Below are positions 15,795 through 24,223 of a stretch of 64,000 nt of DNA, one piece after another; position 1 is the first letter of the stretch; every line of letters begins with the position of its first letter. A model generated the notes under the pieces. The model made no database searches and was not told where the DNA came from. It was given only the letters and a program-made list of their open reading frames with translations. This DNA is from Methylomonas rhizoryzae. Lineage in GTDB: Bacteria > Pseudomonadota > Gammaproteobacteria > Methylococcales > Methylomonadaceae. The position numbers and the translations under genes were made by a program. The DNA is taken from the NCBI RefSeq assembly GCF_008632455.1, contig NZ_CP043929.1, positions 496,001 through 560,000 on the forward strand, read 5' to 3'.

Positions 15795-17954
15795 ATGAAA
15801 AGAATGCTTATCAACGCCACACAGCCTGAAGAGCTGAGGGTGGCTTTGGTAGATGGTCAAAAACTTTACGATTTTGACATCGAAGTCCCTTCAAAAGAAC
15901 AAAAAAAATCCAACATCTATAAAGGTATCATCACTCGGGTGGAGCCGAGTTTAGAAGCCGCATTCGTCAATTACGGCGCGGAAAAACACGGTTTTTTGCC
16001 GTTTAAAGAGATTGCGCCGGAATATCGCAATCAGGATAGCGACGACGGTAAGCCGACGTCCAAGGCCGGCGTGCGCGAAGGTCAGGAAATCGTCATTCAA
16101 ATCGAAAAGGAAGAGCGCGGCAACAAAGGCGCCGCGCTAACGACCTACATCAGCTTGGCCGGCACCTATTTGGTATTGATGCCGAATAACCCCAAGGCTG
16201 GCGGCATTTCGCGTCGCATCGAGGGGGAAAACCGTAGCGAGTTGCGCGAAACCATGGCGGACTTGGAAATTCCCGACAATATGGGATTGATCATACGCAC
16301 CGCCGGTAGCGATAAAAATGCCGAAGAATTGCAGTGGGACTTGAATTACCTATTGCAGCTTTGGGAAGCGATCGAGCGTTCCAGCCACGAGCAAGCCGCG
16401 CCGTTTCTGATTTTTCAGGAAAGCAACGTCATTATCCGGGCTTTGCGCGATCATTTACGCGGCGATGTCGACGAGATTTTGATCGATCAGGAAGGCGCAT
16501 TCAAGCTGGTGCACAATTTCTTGAAGCAGGTGATGCCGCACAATCTACATAAAGCCAAGCTTTATCAGGATAGCGTGCCCCTGTTCAACCGCTACCAAAT
16601 CGAAACCCAAATCGAAATGGCTTACAAGCGCGAGGTTTCGTTACCGTCCGGCGGCTCCATCGTGATCGACCATACCGAAGCCTTGACCTCGATAGACATC
16701 AACTCGGCGCGGGCGACCAAGGGTAGCGATATCGAAGAGACCGCGCTGAACACCAATCTGGAAGCGGCCGATGAAATTGCCCGTCAACTGCGCTTGCGTG
16801 ACTTGGGTGGTTTGTTCGTCATCGACTTCATCGACATGATGTCGAATAAAAATCAGCGCGAAGTGGAAAATCGCTTGCGCGATGCCCTGAAAATCGACCG
16901 CGCCCGTATTCAAACCGGCCGTATTTCCCGCTTCGGCCTGATGGAAATGTCCCGGCAACGTTTGCGGCCGTCGTTGGGCGATTCGACGCAATTGACCTGT
17001 CCGCGTTGCAAGGGGCAGGGTACGATCCGCAATGTCGAATCGGTCACCTTGGCCGTATTGCGGTTGATTGAAGAAGAGGCGATGAAAAAGGGTACCGAAC
17101 GCGTGATTGCCCATCTGCCTATCGATTGCGCCACCTTCCTGCTCAACGAAAAGCGCGCAGCCATTCAGGAACTGGAGGCCCGTCTTAAGGTGAGCATTGT
17201 GGTGTTGCCGAGCAAACATTTGGAAACGCCGGCTTACGAAATCGAGCGGATTAAGTCTTTGGAGGGGTTGGAAGAAAAACCCAGTCACATGCAGATCAAA
17301 GAAGACGAAATCGCGGTGCCCGAGTTTGCCAAGCAAGTGGTACCTAGAGCGGAGAAGGCGGCGGTCAAAGAGTTTTTGCCCGATGCGCCGGCGCCGGTAC
17401 AAAACAAAAAGACGTCCGCCAGTTTGATCCAGCGTTTTTGGCAGCGTTTAATCGGGCAAAAAAAGGTGGAGCAAGCGGCCCAAGACAACGTAAGGCCGGG
17501 CGGAGAATTGAAAGCTAAGTCTAGGATGGGGCGCAGGGATAGGCCGAATGGCCGCAACGGCAGACGCGGAGGAAAGCGGGCGGGAAACCAGCCGGCCGAT
17601 GAAAATGTCAGCGCACAAAGCTCCGTCAATGCCGACGGAAATACCGAGAGGCCGGAAAATAGCGTTGCTCCGCTAGCCGCCAAGCCGCAGGTAGGCGAGC
17701 GCCCGCCCAGAAGGGGCAGAAACCGCAGGCGCAATGTCCGTAACGGTGCAGAAAGACGCACGGAGTCCGGCGTTGCCGACTCGGAGCAAGCAGGGCGGGG
17801 GGCTGCTGCGGATGCTGGTAACGTTAACGCCCCGTTTGCCGACAATTACCGTAACGACTTTGCCGAACGCTCTCGGCCGGCCGATTTCGAGCCGCGCGAA
17901 CCGCGTCAATCTGACTATGAAGAGCAGCGCCCTAAAGTCGTCGTAGACGAATAA
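15795..17954 (+). CDS. rne: Ribonuclease E
   Basis: RNase E is the single-strand endoribonuclease that starts mRNA decay and processes rRNA and tRNA precursors. The catalytic half is well conserved: MKRMLINATQPEELRVALVDG, an S1 domain (about 35-125), the DNase I-like metal site with DINSARAT and DFIDM, and the Zn-link CPRCKGQG near residue 400. Beyond about 510 the protein becomes disordered and rich in Arg, Gly, Asn and Pro. SLIQRFWQRLIGQKKV (near 545) looks like a membrane-binding amphipathic helix. At 719 residues it is much shorter than E. coli RNase E (1061), so the degradosome scaffold is reduced. Confidence 0.95.
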   Translation: MKRMLINATQPEELRVALVDGQKLYDFDIEVPSKEQKKSNIYKGIITRVEPSLEAAFVNYGAEKHGFLPFKEIAPEYRNQDSDDGKPTSKAGVREGQEIVIQIEKEERGNKGAALTTYISLAGTYLVLMPNNPKAGGISRRIEGENRSELRETMADLEIPDNMGLIIRTAGSDKNAEELQWDLNYLLQLWEAIERSSHEQAAPFLIFQESNVIIRALRDHLRGDVDEILIDQEGAFKLVHNFLKQVMPHNLHKAKLYQDSVPLFNRYQIETQIEMAYKREVSLPSGGSIVIDHTEALTSIDINSARATKGSDIEETALNTNLEAADEIARQLRLRDLGGLFVIDFIDMMSNKNQREVENRLRDALKIDRARIQTGRISRFGLMEMSRQRLRPSLGDSTQLTCPRCKGQGTIRNVESVTLAVLRLIEEEAMKKGTERVIAHLPIDCATFLLNEKRAAIQELEARLKVSIVVLPSKHLETPAYEIERIKSLEGLEEKPSHMQIKEDEIAVPEFAKQVVPRAEKAAVKEFLPDAPAPVQNKKTSASLIQRFWQRLIGQKKVEQAAQDNVRPGGELKAKSRMGRRDRPNGRNGRRGGKRAGNQPADENVSAQSSVNADGNTERPENSVAPLAAKPQVGERPPRRGRNRRRNVRNGAERRTESGVADSEQAGRGAAADAGNVNAPFADNYRNDFAERSRPADFEPREPRQSDYEEQRPKVVVDE

Positions 17955-17983
17955 AGGGTTGGCCGCTGGCAATATCGCCGGTG

Positions 17984-18067
17984 CCGCGCGTGATACGCGG
18001 TGCCGGCTGGCTGGCTAGTCAAACCGGCAGAATAGAGCCGGTTTGTAAACCGAGGTGCAATACCTCG
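17984..18067. terminator. Cluster of three hairpins between convergent rne and rmuC
   Basis: Three inverted repeats sit in the spacer: CCGCG/CGCGG (17984-18000), AAACCGGC/GCCGGTTT with an 8-base loop (18021-18044), and CGAGGT/ACCTCG (18051-18067). The middle one ends in a short T run. They probably serve as transcript ends for one or both genes, but none has a long U tract. Confidence 0.5.
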
Positions 18068-18090
18068 ATATTCACGAATAAGGCTTGAGT

Positions 18091-19464
18091 TTATCGAACC
18101 GGCGGTGTTCGGTCTCCGGTCGTCGCCTCTCCTGCCTCCGGTTGTGCCGTCAAGCTCTTAGGCAGTTTCTTTTTTACCTTCACGCCCAGCTCTTCCAAAT
18201 TGCTAGCTTGCCGTAACAAATTGCCCTGGCCGCTGCTGAGTTTATTAACGATACCGTCGTAGGTTTTTTGCACGGTGCTAAGTTGGTTGCCGAGTTTTTC
18301 GATGTCTTCGACAAAGCCGCGGATTTTGTCGTACAGCGCGCCGGCCTTGTCGGCGATCAGCCGGGCGTTTTCGTTTTGTTGTTCGTAGCGCCAAATGTTT
18401 TGGATCGTGCGCAGGGTTGCCAATAACGTGGTCGGGGTGACGACGACGATTTTGTGCTCGAAGGCGTCGTTGAACAGTTTCTCGTCGCCTTGAAAAGCGG
18501 CCATGAAAGCGGCTTCGATCGGCATGAACAGCAGCACGAAATCCAGAGAGCGCAGGCCTTTCAGGCTGGAGTAATCCTTGCCGCTAAGGCCTTTGATGTG
18601 GGCGCGCACCGCTTCGACGTGTTGCTTCAGGGCTTCGGTGCGTTCGGCATCGTCTTCGCTGGAACAGTAGCGCTCGTAGGCGTTCAATGACACCTTCGAA
18701 TCGATCACCACGTCCTTGTTGTCCGGCAGGCGGACGATCACGTCGGGTTTGAACAGCCGATTGTCCTGGTCGCGGAACGCGCCCTGGGTTTCGTATTCGA
18801 TGCCCTTGCGCAGGCCGGATTGTTCCAGTACCTTTTCCAGAATCATCTCGCCCCAATTACCCTGGGCCTTGTGGTCGCCTTTTAACGCGCGGGTCAGATT
18901 CAGCGCTTCCTGGTTCATTTTCTGGGTGTCGCGGCGCAACGAAACGATTTCCTCGCGCAGGCTGATGCGGTCCTTGGTTTCGTTGTCGTAAACGCTTTCC
19001 ACCCGTTGCTTGAACTCGCCGAGCTGCTGCTTCAGCGGTGCCACCAGCGTTTCGATACTGGTCTTGTTATGCTCGACGAATTGCTTGCCGCGTTCCTCGA
19101 AAATCCGGTGCGCCAGATTTTCGAACTGGGTTTTCAGTTGATTTTCCGCATCCTGCAGCAAGCGGATTTTCTCTTCGTTATGCTTGTGTTGTTCTTGCTG
19201 GCGGGTATTCAGTTCAGCGTTTTCGGTTTTCAGGACCAATAACTGTTGTTGCAAGGCTTGCAACTCGGATTCGCGTTGACTTAGCAAGCTCAGCCTCTCT
19301 TCTGCCACAGCCAGTTTCACGCTTTGTTGCTGCAATTGCCGATTCATGTCGTCGATTTGCGCCGACAGCGCGGTGCGGCGACTCCCGCCTAGCCAAACCG
19401 CCAGCGCATAACCGAGTAAGCCGGACACAATCGCCGCTGCCGGTACTATCCAAATTTCAATCAA
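18091..19464 (-). CDS. rmuC: DNA recombination protein RmuC
   Basis: RmuC limits DNA inversions and is a predicted nuclease-fold protein. The frame stays open far upstream, but I place the start at TTG 19464. It follows a GAGGAAAG ribosome binding site and begins (M)IEIWIVPAAAIVSGLLGYALAVWL, the N-terminal membrane helix usual for the family. This gives 457 residues. A long coiled coil (about 35-175, rich in Gln, Leu and Glu) is followed by the conserved domain with GNWGEMILEKVLEQSGLRKG, KPDVIVRLPDNKDVVIDSKVSLNAYERY and FMPIEAAFMAA. It lies downstream of lptF on the same strand, where lptG is usually found. Confidence 0.92.
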   Translation of the reverse strand: MIEIWIVPAAAIVSGLLGYALAVWLGGSRRTALSAQIDDMNRQLQQQSVKLAVAEERLSLLSQRESELQALQQQLLVLKTENAELNTRQQEQHKHNEEKIRLLQDAENQLKTQFENLAHRIFEERGKQFVEHNKTSIETLVAPLKQQLGEFKQRVESVYDNETKDRISLREEIVSLRRDTQKMNQEALNLTRALKGDHKAQGNWGEMILEKVLEQSGLRKGIEYETQGAFRDQDNRLFKPDVIVRLPDNKDVVIDSKVSLNAYERYCSSEDDAERTEALKQHVEAVRAHIKGLSGKDYSSLKGLRSLDFVLLFMPIEAAFMAAFQGDEKLFNDAFEHKIVVVTPTTLLATLRTIQNIWRYEQQNENARLIADKAGALYDKIRGFVEDIEKLGNQLSTVQKTYDGIVNKLSSGQGNLLRQASNLEELGVKVKKKLPKSLTAQPEAGEATTGDRTPPVR

Positions 19465-19579
19465 GCTATCTTTCCTCTTAGTAGGCTGCAAGCCGGTAGC
19501 ATTAGGGTTGGAAAGCAGGTTTATGGGGAGGCTTGCGTGAGCTGGAGGCTGTCCGAGCCGACCATGTTTGGGTAGCGGC

Positions 19580-20710
19580 TCAGCCGTGACGGATGATGCG
19601 TTGTGTGATCCAACGCCAACCGTAATAGCGCGACAACATCCATAAAGCCACGCCGAGTAACAAGGCTTCCACCCAAAAATAACCCAGCCAGACCGGCACG
19701 ATGCCGCTAAGTACCCAACTGTGGTTGACCTTTTGCAGGTTGGCGTAGGCGAAATAAATGCCGAACGCAATCAGTACGCTACCGTATACCCCGCCACGTG
19801 GTGACGAGCGCGCCAAAGGCACGGCCAATACCGCCAGCAGCAATACGCCCAACGGTGCATTCAGGCGGTCTTGCAGCAACACGATTTCGGTCAATTTATC
19901 CGAATGCCAAATTTCTCGGGTAGGCAGGGCTTCCAGGTGCGGCATGAAACTGATGGTCTTTCGTTCTACCAACACGGCGTATTCGGCGAAGCTCTCCAGC
20001 GTATAGTCTTTTTGACCGGGTTGGCCTTGTATGCGTTGGCCGTTTTGCAAAATCAAATACAAACCGCCGGGTAAATATTCCAACTTGCCGGATTCGGCGT
20101 TGACTACGCCTAATTTGTCCTGTTGTTTGTTTTGCACGAATACCCGGCTCATCGTGCCGGATTCGTCGACGTTCTCGGTATAGAAAATTATTTCGCCGTC
20201 GCTGTATTCGCTAAAGCGTCCGGCGGATATGCCGCGGATGTCGGCGCTTTGTTTATCTAAATAGGTCATTTTCTCGCTTTGCGCTTCCGCCCAGGGCGAA
20301 GCCAGCATGGACAAGCCGGCGGCGCACAGGCTCAGCGGCAAGACCAGCCATAACACCGCTTTATACAGGGTGAACAGTCCGCCGCCGGCGGATGCGATAG
20401 CGGCCATTTCCTGCTCGCGATACATGCGGCCGAGCACCATCAGCACGGCGATGAAGGTGGCGGCGGGCAAGAACGCAGTAATCGCGATGATGGTTTTGAA
20501 ACCGAGTAGCGCCAACACGGTTTCGTTGGAAATGTTGCCCTCAATTGCTTGCGCCAACACTTTAATGAACTTACGGCTGACGATGATGACGACTAGAACG
20601 GTTAATACGGCTAAAACAGTTTTGAATAAATCCTTGACGATCATTTTATCCAGCACCGTCATTAGCCGAAACGGCGGTCCGTTGCCGGGGATGCCGCGGC
20701 CGTAAGTCAT
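19580..20710 (-). CDS. lptF: Lipopolysaccharide export permease LptF
   Basis: LptF is one of the two membrane subunits of the LptB2FG transporter that extracts LPS from the inner membrane. Several starts are possible. I favour ATG 20710 because GGAAGG lies seven bases upstream, although ATG codons at 20728 and 20662 are also in frame. The protein has the YjgP/YjgQ pattern: N-terminal helices (VLDKMIVKDLFKTVLAVL onward), REQEMAAIASAGGG, a periplasmic beta-jellyroll domain (about 130-250) and three C-terminal helices with DRLNAPLGVLLLAVLAVPLARSSPRGG. It is divergent from pepA, as in E. coli, but the following gene is rmuC and not lptG. Confidence 0.9.
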   Translation of the reverse strand: MTYGRGIPGNGPPFRLMTVLDKMIVKDLFKTVLAVLTVLVVIIVSRKFIKVLAQAIEGNISNETVLALLGFKTIIAITAFLPAATFIAVLMVLGRMYREQEMAAIASAGGGLFTLYKAVLWLVLPLSLCAAGLSMLASPWAEAQSEKMTYLDKQSADIRGISAGRFSEYSDGEIIFYTENVDESGTMSRVFVQNKQQDKLGVVNAESGKLEYLPGGLYLILQNGQRIQGQPGQKDYTLESFAEYAVLVERKTISFMPHLEALPTREIWHSDKLTEIVLLQDRLNAPLGVLLLAVLAVPLARSSPRGGVYGSVLIAFGIYFAYANLQKVNHSWVLSGIVPVWLGYFWVEALLLGVALWMLSRYYGWRWITQRIIRHG

Positions 20711-20896
20711 CAATTTTCCTTCCGACATAATTTTTCCGGATTTTCTTAGGTTAAATTCAGTGGTAACAGGCCGAGCGCGTTCCGTTTTCCCGGCCTGTAT
20801 GTTCCATCGGCCCGGGCGTAAGATGTCTATGCGGCCGTTGGCAGTACACTACCGCGCCGGCACAGGCACAGGCCGGTATTTGCGGCCCGATAGGTA

Positions 20897-20902
20897 TATA
20901 AT
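20897..20902 (+). promoter_or_regulatory. Candidate -10 element of pepA
   Basis: A perfect TATAAT lies 54 bp before the pepA ATG at 20957. No good -35 box is visible at 16-18 bp spacing (the sequence there is CGGTAT), so this is a weak assignment. Confidence 0.35.
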
Positions 20903-20956
20903 TTGTCCGATTCCTGCTGCGGGAAGCCCTTCCTTGAGACACATACAGACACTGCC

Positions 20957-22441
20957 ATGGACTATTCTATAGAAAGCTTATCCCTAGACAAATTGCAAAG
21001 CGCCTGCCTACTCGTCGGACTCTACGAAAACCAGCAGCTCAGCCCGAGCGCGACGGTGCTGGACGGCTTGTCCGGCGGTCTGATCGGCAAGCTCCTTGCC
21101 CGCGGTGACATCAAGGGTAAAGTCGGCGAAACCTTGTTGATAAACAATCTGCCGGATACTTCAATCGAACGGGCAATATTGGTCGGCTTCGGCGAAAAAA
21201 GCAAACTTACCCGCAAGCAGTTTCGCAAAGCCGTTACGGCAGCGGCGAAAACCGTTAAAGATGCCAAAATCAAGACGGTCGATTGCGCGTTGCTGGATAT
21301 CGAATTGGATAAAGCCGATGCACAGTGGTTGACCCGGCAAATCGTCGAACTGCTGAACGACAGCGCCTACCAATACACCGCGACCAAACAGATCGAAGAG
21401 AAAATCGCCTTGCAGGCCGTGCGGATCGTCGCCGGCGACGCTAATTTGGCGTTGGCTCAAACGGGGTTGCAACAAGGGATTGCCATTGCGCAAGGCGTGG
21501 CATTGACCAAAGAATTGGGCGATTTGCCGGGCAATATTTGTACGCCGACCTATCTTGCCGAGCAAGCCTTGGCATTGGCCGGGCAACACGAAAAACTCAC
21601 CTGCGAAATTCTGGAAGAAAACGATATGGAAGCCTTGGGCATGGGGGCATTTCTATCGGTTTCCCGCGGCAGCCGGCAACCGGCAAAGTTGATTTGCTTG
21701 CAATATCGGGGCGGGGCGGAAGACGCCAAACCTGTTGTGTTGGTCGGTAAAGGCCTGACCTTCGACGCCGGAGGCATTTCCTTGAAGCCCGGCCAGGGCA
21801 TGGACGAGATGAAATACGATATGTGCGGCGGTGCCAGCGTATTGGGCATTTTGCGCGCCGTGACGCTGATGAACTTGCCGTTGAATGTCGTCGGCTTGAT
21901 TCCGTCGTCGGAAAACCTGCCGGACGGCAACGCCAACAAGCCGGGCGACATCGTCACCAGTATGGCCGGCCGGACCATAGAGATCTTGAATACCGACGCC
22001 GAAGGCCGCTTGATTTTGTGCGATACCCTGACCTTCGCAAAAAAATACGATCCTGAGGTCGTCATCGACATGGCCACTCTGACCGGGGCGTGCATCGTCG
22101 CGCTCGGCAGGGTACCTAGCGGTCTGTTCAGCAACGATGAAAGCCTGGCGGCTGACTTGATCAAAGCCGGCGAATCTTCGTGCGATTTGCTGTGGCGCAT
22201 GCCGATTTGGGAAGAATATCAAGAACAATTGAAATCCAACTTCGCCGATCTGGCCAATATCGGCGGACCGGACGGTGGCAGCATCACCGCTGCGGTGTTC
22301 TTGTCGAAGTTCGCCGATAAATTCCGCTGGGCGCACATCGACATTGCCGGTACTGCGTGGCGCACCGGGGCGGGTAAAGGCGCGACCGGCCGTCCGGTAC
22401 CTTTGTTGAGTCAATATCTGATCGACCGTGCCGCGGCCTGA
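20957..22441 (+). CDS. pepA: Leucyl aminopeptidase (cytosol aminopeptidase, M17)
   Basis: PepA is a hexameric, two-metal aminopeptidase that removes N-terminal residues and in E. coli also acts as an architectural factor at Xer sites and carAB. I choose ATG 20957 (MDYSIESLSLDKLQ), giving 494 residues; the frame is open 18 codons further upstream. The C-terminal catalytic domain shows VGKGLTFDAGGISLKPGQGMDEMKYDM (metal and active-site Lys), the signature NTDAEGRL, and IDMATLTGACIVALG. The N-terminal domain is the usual macro-like fold. It overlaps holC, a conserved pairing, and is divergent from lptF. Confidence 0.96.
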   Translation: MDYSIESLSLDKLQSACLLVGLYENQQLSPSATVLDGLSGGLIGKLLARGDIKGKVGETLLINNLPDTSIERAILVGFGEKSKLTRKQFRKAVTAAAKTVKDAKIKTVDCALLDIELDKADAQWLTRQIVELLNDSAYQYTATKQIEEKIALQAVRIVAGDANLALAQTGLQQGIAIAQGVALTKELGDLPGNICTPTYLAEQALALAGQHEKLTCEILEENDMEALGMGAFLSVSRGSRQPAKLICLQYRGGAEDAKPVVLVGKGLTFDAGGISLKPGQGMDEMKYDMCGGASVLGILRAVTLMNLPLNVVGLIPSSENLPDGNANKPGDIVTSMAGRTIEILNTDAEGRLILCDTLTFAKKYDPEVVIDMATLTGACIVALGRVPSGLFSNDESLAADLIKAGESSCDLLWRMPIWEEYQEQLKSNFADLANIGGPDGGSITAAVFLSKFADKFRWAHIDIAGTAWRTGAGKGATGRPVPLLSQYLIDRAAA

Positions 22442-22904
22442 CGTCGTTTTTTACGTCCTGGCATCCGAATCGGCGGCGGAGCGGCAGGTATTTGCCTGCC
22501 GTTTAATCGAAAAACTCTATCGGGACGGACAATTTTGCTATGTGCTCGCCGACGATGGCGCGCAAGCCGCCGAAATCGACAAGGCTTTATGGACGTTTCG
22601 TGCTGGCAGTTTTGTGCCGCACCAAGTGTTTCAAGGGCAAGTGCCCGCGTTTCGCAACACCGTGTTAATCGGCGGCGACCCGGTTCCCGAAGGCTGGGAG
22701 GGGGTGATCGTCAATTTGTCCGGCGCGCTTGCGCCGCTGTCCCGTGCCACGCGGCACATCATCGAAATTTTGGATGCCGGCGCCGCTTCCAAACAGGCCG
22801 GCCGCAACCGCTTCAGGCATTATCAAGAAAGCGGTATCGCCATTACCACGCATGTACACAATGGCCACGGCTGGGTGGAGTCGCGGCGGCCGGCGCAAAA
22901 TTAA
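22428..22904 (+). CDS. holC: DNA polymerase III chi subunit
   Basis: HolC bridges the clamp loader and single-stranded-DNA-binding protein. The start is GTG 22428, which overlaps the last 14 bases of pepA. The 158-residue protein matches the family: DVVFYVLASESAAERQVFACRLIEKLYRDG at the start, a central VLADDGAQAAEIDKALWTFRAGSFVPHQV and NTVLIGG. The length is about that of E. coli HolC (147). In E. coli valS follows; here the next gene encodes an unrelated exported protein. Confidence 0.9.
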   Translation: MPRPDVVFYVLASESAAERQVFACRLIEKLYRDGQFCYVLADDGAQAAEIDKALWTFRAGSFVPHQVFQGQVPAFRNTVLIGGDPVPEGWEGVIVNLSGALAPLSRATRHIIEILDAGAASKQAGRNRFRHYQESGIAITTHVHNGHGWVESRRPAQN

Positions 22905-23044
22905 CGCGGAGTGTGCGCCGTTGAGGGGTATGGGCCGGGCGCGAACAAGCCGCGAATGATGCCAATTTATTGCCGTCGCGTTAGTATTGCTGACGTGCTT
23001 GCAAACCACGAAATTCCTTCAACTATTTCAATCGGAGATTACCC

Positions 23045-23842
23045 ATGAATTTTTTTGTCCATAAGCTTTCCATCGGTGCGATGTCGCTGCTGGCATTAAG
23101 CGTTCAACCTGTATACGCGGCAACTTCGGCGCAGGCGCACATCGATTGGAACGGCATCAACGTGACTTATTTCGACTTATCCGACGGTAGCAACGTCCCG
23201 CTACTGACGTGGTCCACCCAATACGGCCAGATCGATTCCTATGCGTATTCCGGCAGCAACGGCGATTATCAAAACGATGCGCAAAGCGCTGCGGATTTCA
23301 TCAGCAGTTTAAGCACCGCGACCACGACGATCAACGCCCAAAGCAGCACGCTACGCGATGGCGACGATTTGAACGCCTATGCGGCCAGCCAAGTCGGCTT
23401 TGCATCGCTGTTAGATTCGAATTACGCAGCGGCGACGGCTTACAATTTCGGTTCCTTTCAAGTCACGGGATTCGGGTTGGCTTTGATTTCTATCGATTGG
23501 TCCATAACCGGCAGTCACGACGCTGCGGATTTCAGTAGTTATTCCAGTGCCCAAGTGGCGTTGGCCGCCGAATACACTGACGGTAACGGTAATGTCGGCA
23601 AAAATACCGGCGGCGGCAATGATACCGCAGGCAGCGGTAGTGAGTTTTCCCGGAGTGGAACGTTCACGATCACGCTGTTCAGCGACGGCGTGCACGGCGT
23701 GACGGGCAATTTAGCCGCGCAAGCCTCGGTATACAGTTTTAGTCCTGTGTCGCAAGTGCCGCTGCCGGCTGCGGCTTGGATGTTCGGTTCCGGTTTGCTG
23801 GGGCTGTTGACTGCGGTTGGGCGCAAATCCGGCGCGGTTTAG
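23045..23842 (+). CDS. Exported protein with variant PEP-CTERM-like tail (VPLPAAAWMFGSGLLGL)
   Basis: This 265-residue protein has a signal peptide (residues 1-25, ending VYA). It ends in VPLPAAAWMFGSGLLGLLTAVGRKSGAV: a Pro motif, a hydrophobic helix, then a basic cluster. This is the VPLPAAxWLFGSGLLGL subtype of PEP-CTERM sorting signals, in which the Glu of PEP is replaced. The body is rich in Ser, Ala, Gly, Asp and Thr, with no cysteine or enzyme motif that I can see. Its probable fate is exosortase-mediated surface display or release; function is unknown. It starts 140 bp after holC, has a CGGAG ribosome binding site and is followed by a GC-rich hairpin. Confidence 0.85.
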   Translation: MNFFVHKLSIGAMSLLALSVQPVYAATSAQAHIDWNGINVTYFDLSDGSNVPLLTWSTQYGQIDSYAYSGSNGDYQNDAQSAADFISSLSTATTTINAQSSTLRDGDDLNAYAASQVGFASLLDSNYAAATAYNFGSFQVTGFGLALISIDWSITGSHDAADFSSYSSAQVALAAEYTDGNGNVGKNTGGGNDTAGSGSEFSRSGTFTITLFSDGVHGVTGNLAAQASVYSFSPVSQVPLPAAAWMFGSGLLGLLTAVGRKSGAV

Positions 23843-24157
23843 TGTCCCGGCGGGTTTGGTTCGGTCGGCGGGGCCGGGCCGAACGCTAGGCAGGCGTTTC
23901 TCGTTTCAATTCCCGGCCGGAACGGCTCGAAACCCCTGCCCGGCATGCAGGGCGGCGATTTCAGGGCGCACATCGGCCAAACCGTCGCCGAGTTGCCCGA
24001 GTTGCGGCAAAAATCCCAGTAGCTGGCAGACGAGTTGGCGGAATTTCACAACCCCGACAGGTAAACAGCGTTCGGCAAAATAAGGGATTAGCTGTAACGA
24101 TGTCTAAAGCGTGGCTATGTTTACAGTGCTGATCGGTAAAAATCATGGGCGCAAAAG
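23843..24157. other. Intergenic stretch without a convincing gene
   Basis: About 315 bp between the surface protein and the efflux-operon promoter. A GC-rich inverted repeat (GTTCGG ... CCGAAC, about 23860-23885) just after the stop may end transcription. Open frames cross the rest on both strands, but none has a start with a ribosome binding site. A minus-strand reading near 24090-23910 looks protein-like (GFLPQLGQLGDGLADVRPEI) and could be a gene remnant, but this is not certain. Confidence 0.4.
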
Positions 24158-24186
24158 TTGGGAAAGCCGGTGCATCGCGTTATAAT
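24158..24186 (+). promoter_or_regulatory. Sigma-70 promoter of the RND efflux operon
   Basis: TTGGGA (24158-24163) and a perfect TATAAT (24181-24186) are separated by 17 bp. The TolC-like gene starts at ATG 24224, so the leader would be about 30 nt. Confidence 0.7.
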
Positions 24187-24223
24187 ATTAGATAACTCTT
24201 AAATACTAACATTGGGTGCGCTT

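Noticed and set aside
19465..19770. 100-residue N-terminal extension of RmuC
   Set aside because: It overlaps the end of lptF and has atypical composition. The TTG at 19464 has a GAGGAAAG site and begins the conserved membrane helix.
22980..23030. Possible sigma-54 or sigma-70 promoter of the second surface protein
   Set aside because: TTGCAAA is a good -12 box but the -24 GG is absent. As a sigma-70 promoter the -10 region (ACTATT) is poor.
23817..24083. 88-codon frame after the variant PEP-CTERM gene, and a protein-like minus-strand reading of the same region
   Set aside because: The plus-strand frame begins inside the previous gene and is rich in Arg, Pro and Cys, as GC-rich chance frames are. 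The minus-strand reading has no start codon with a ribosome binding site.
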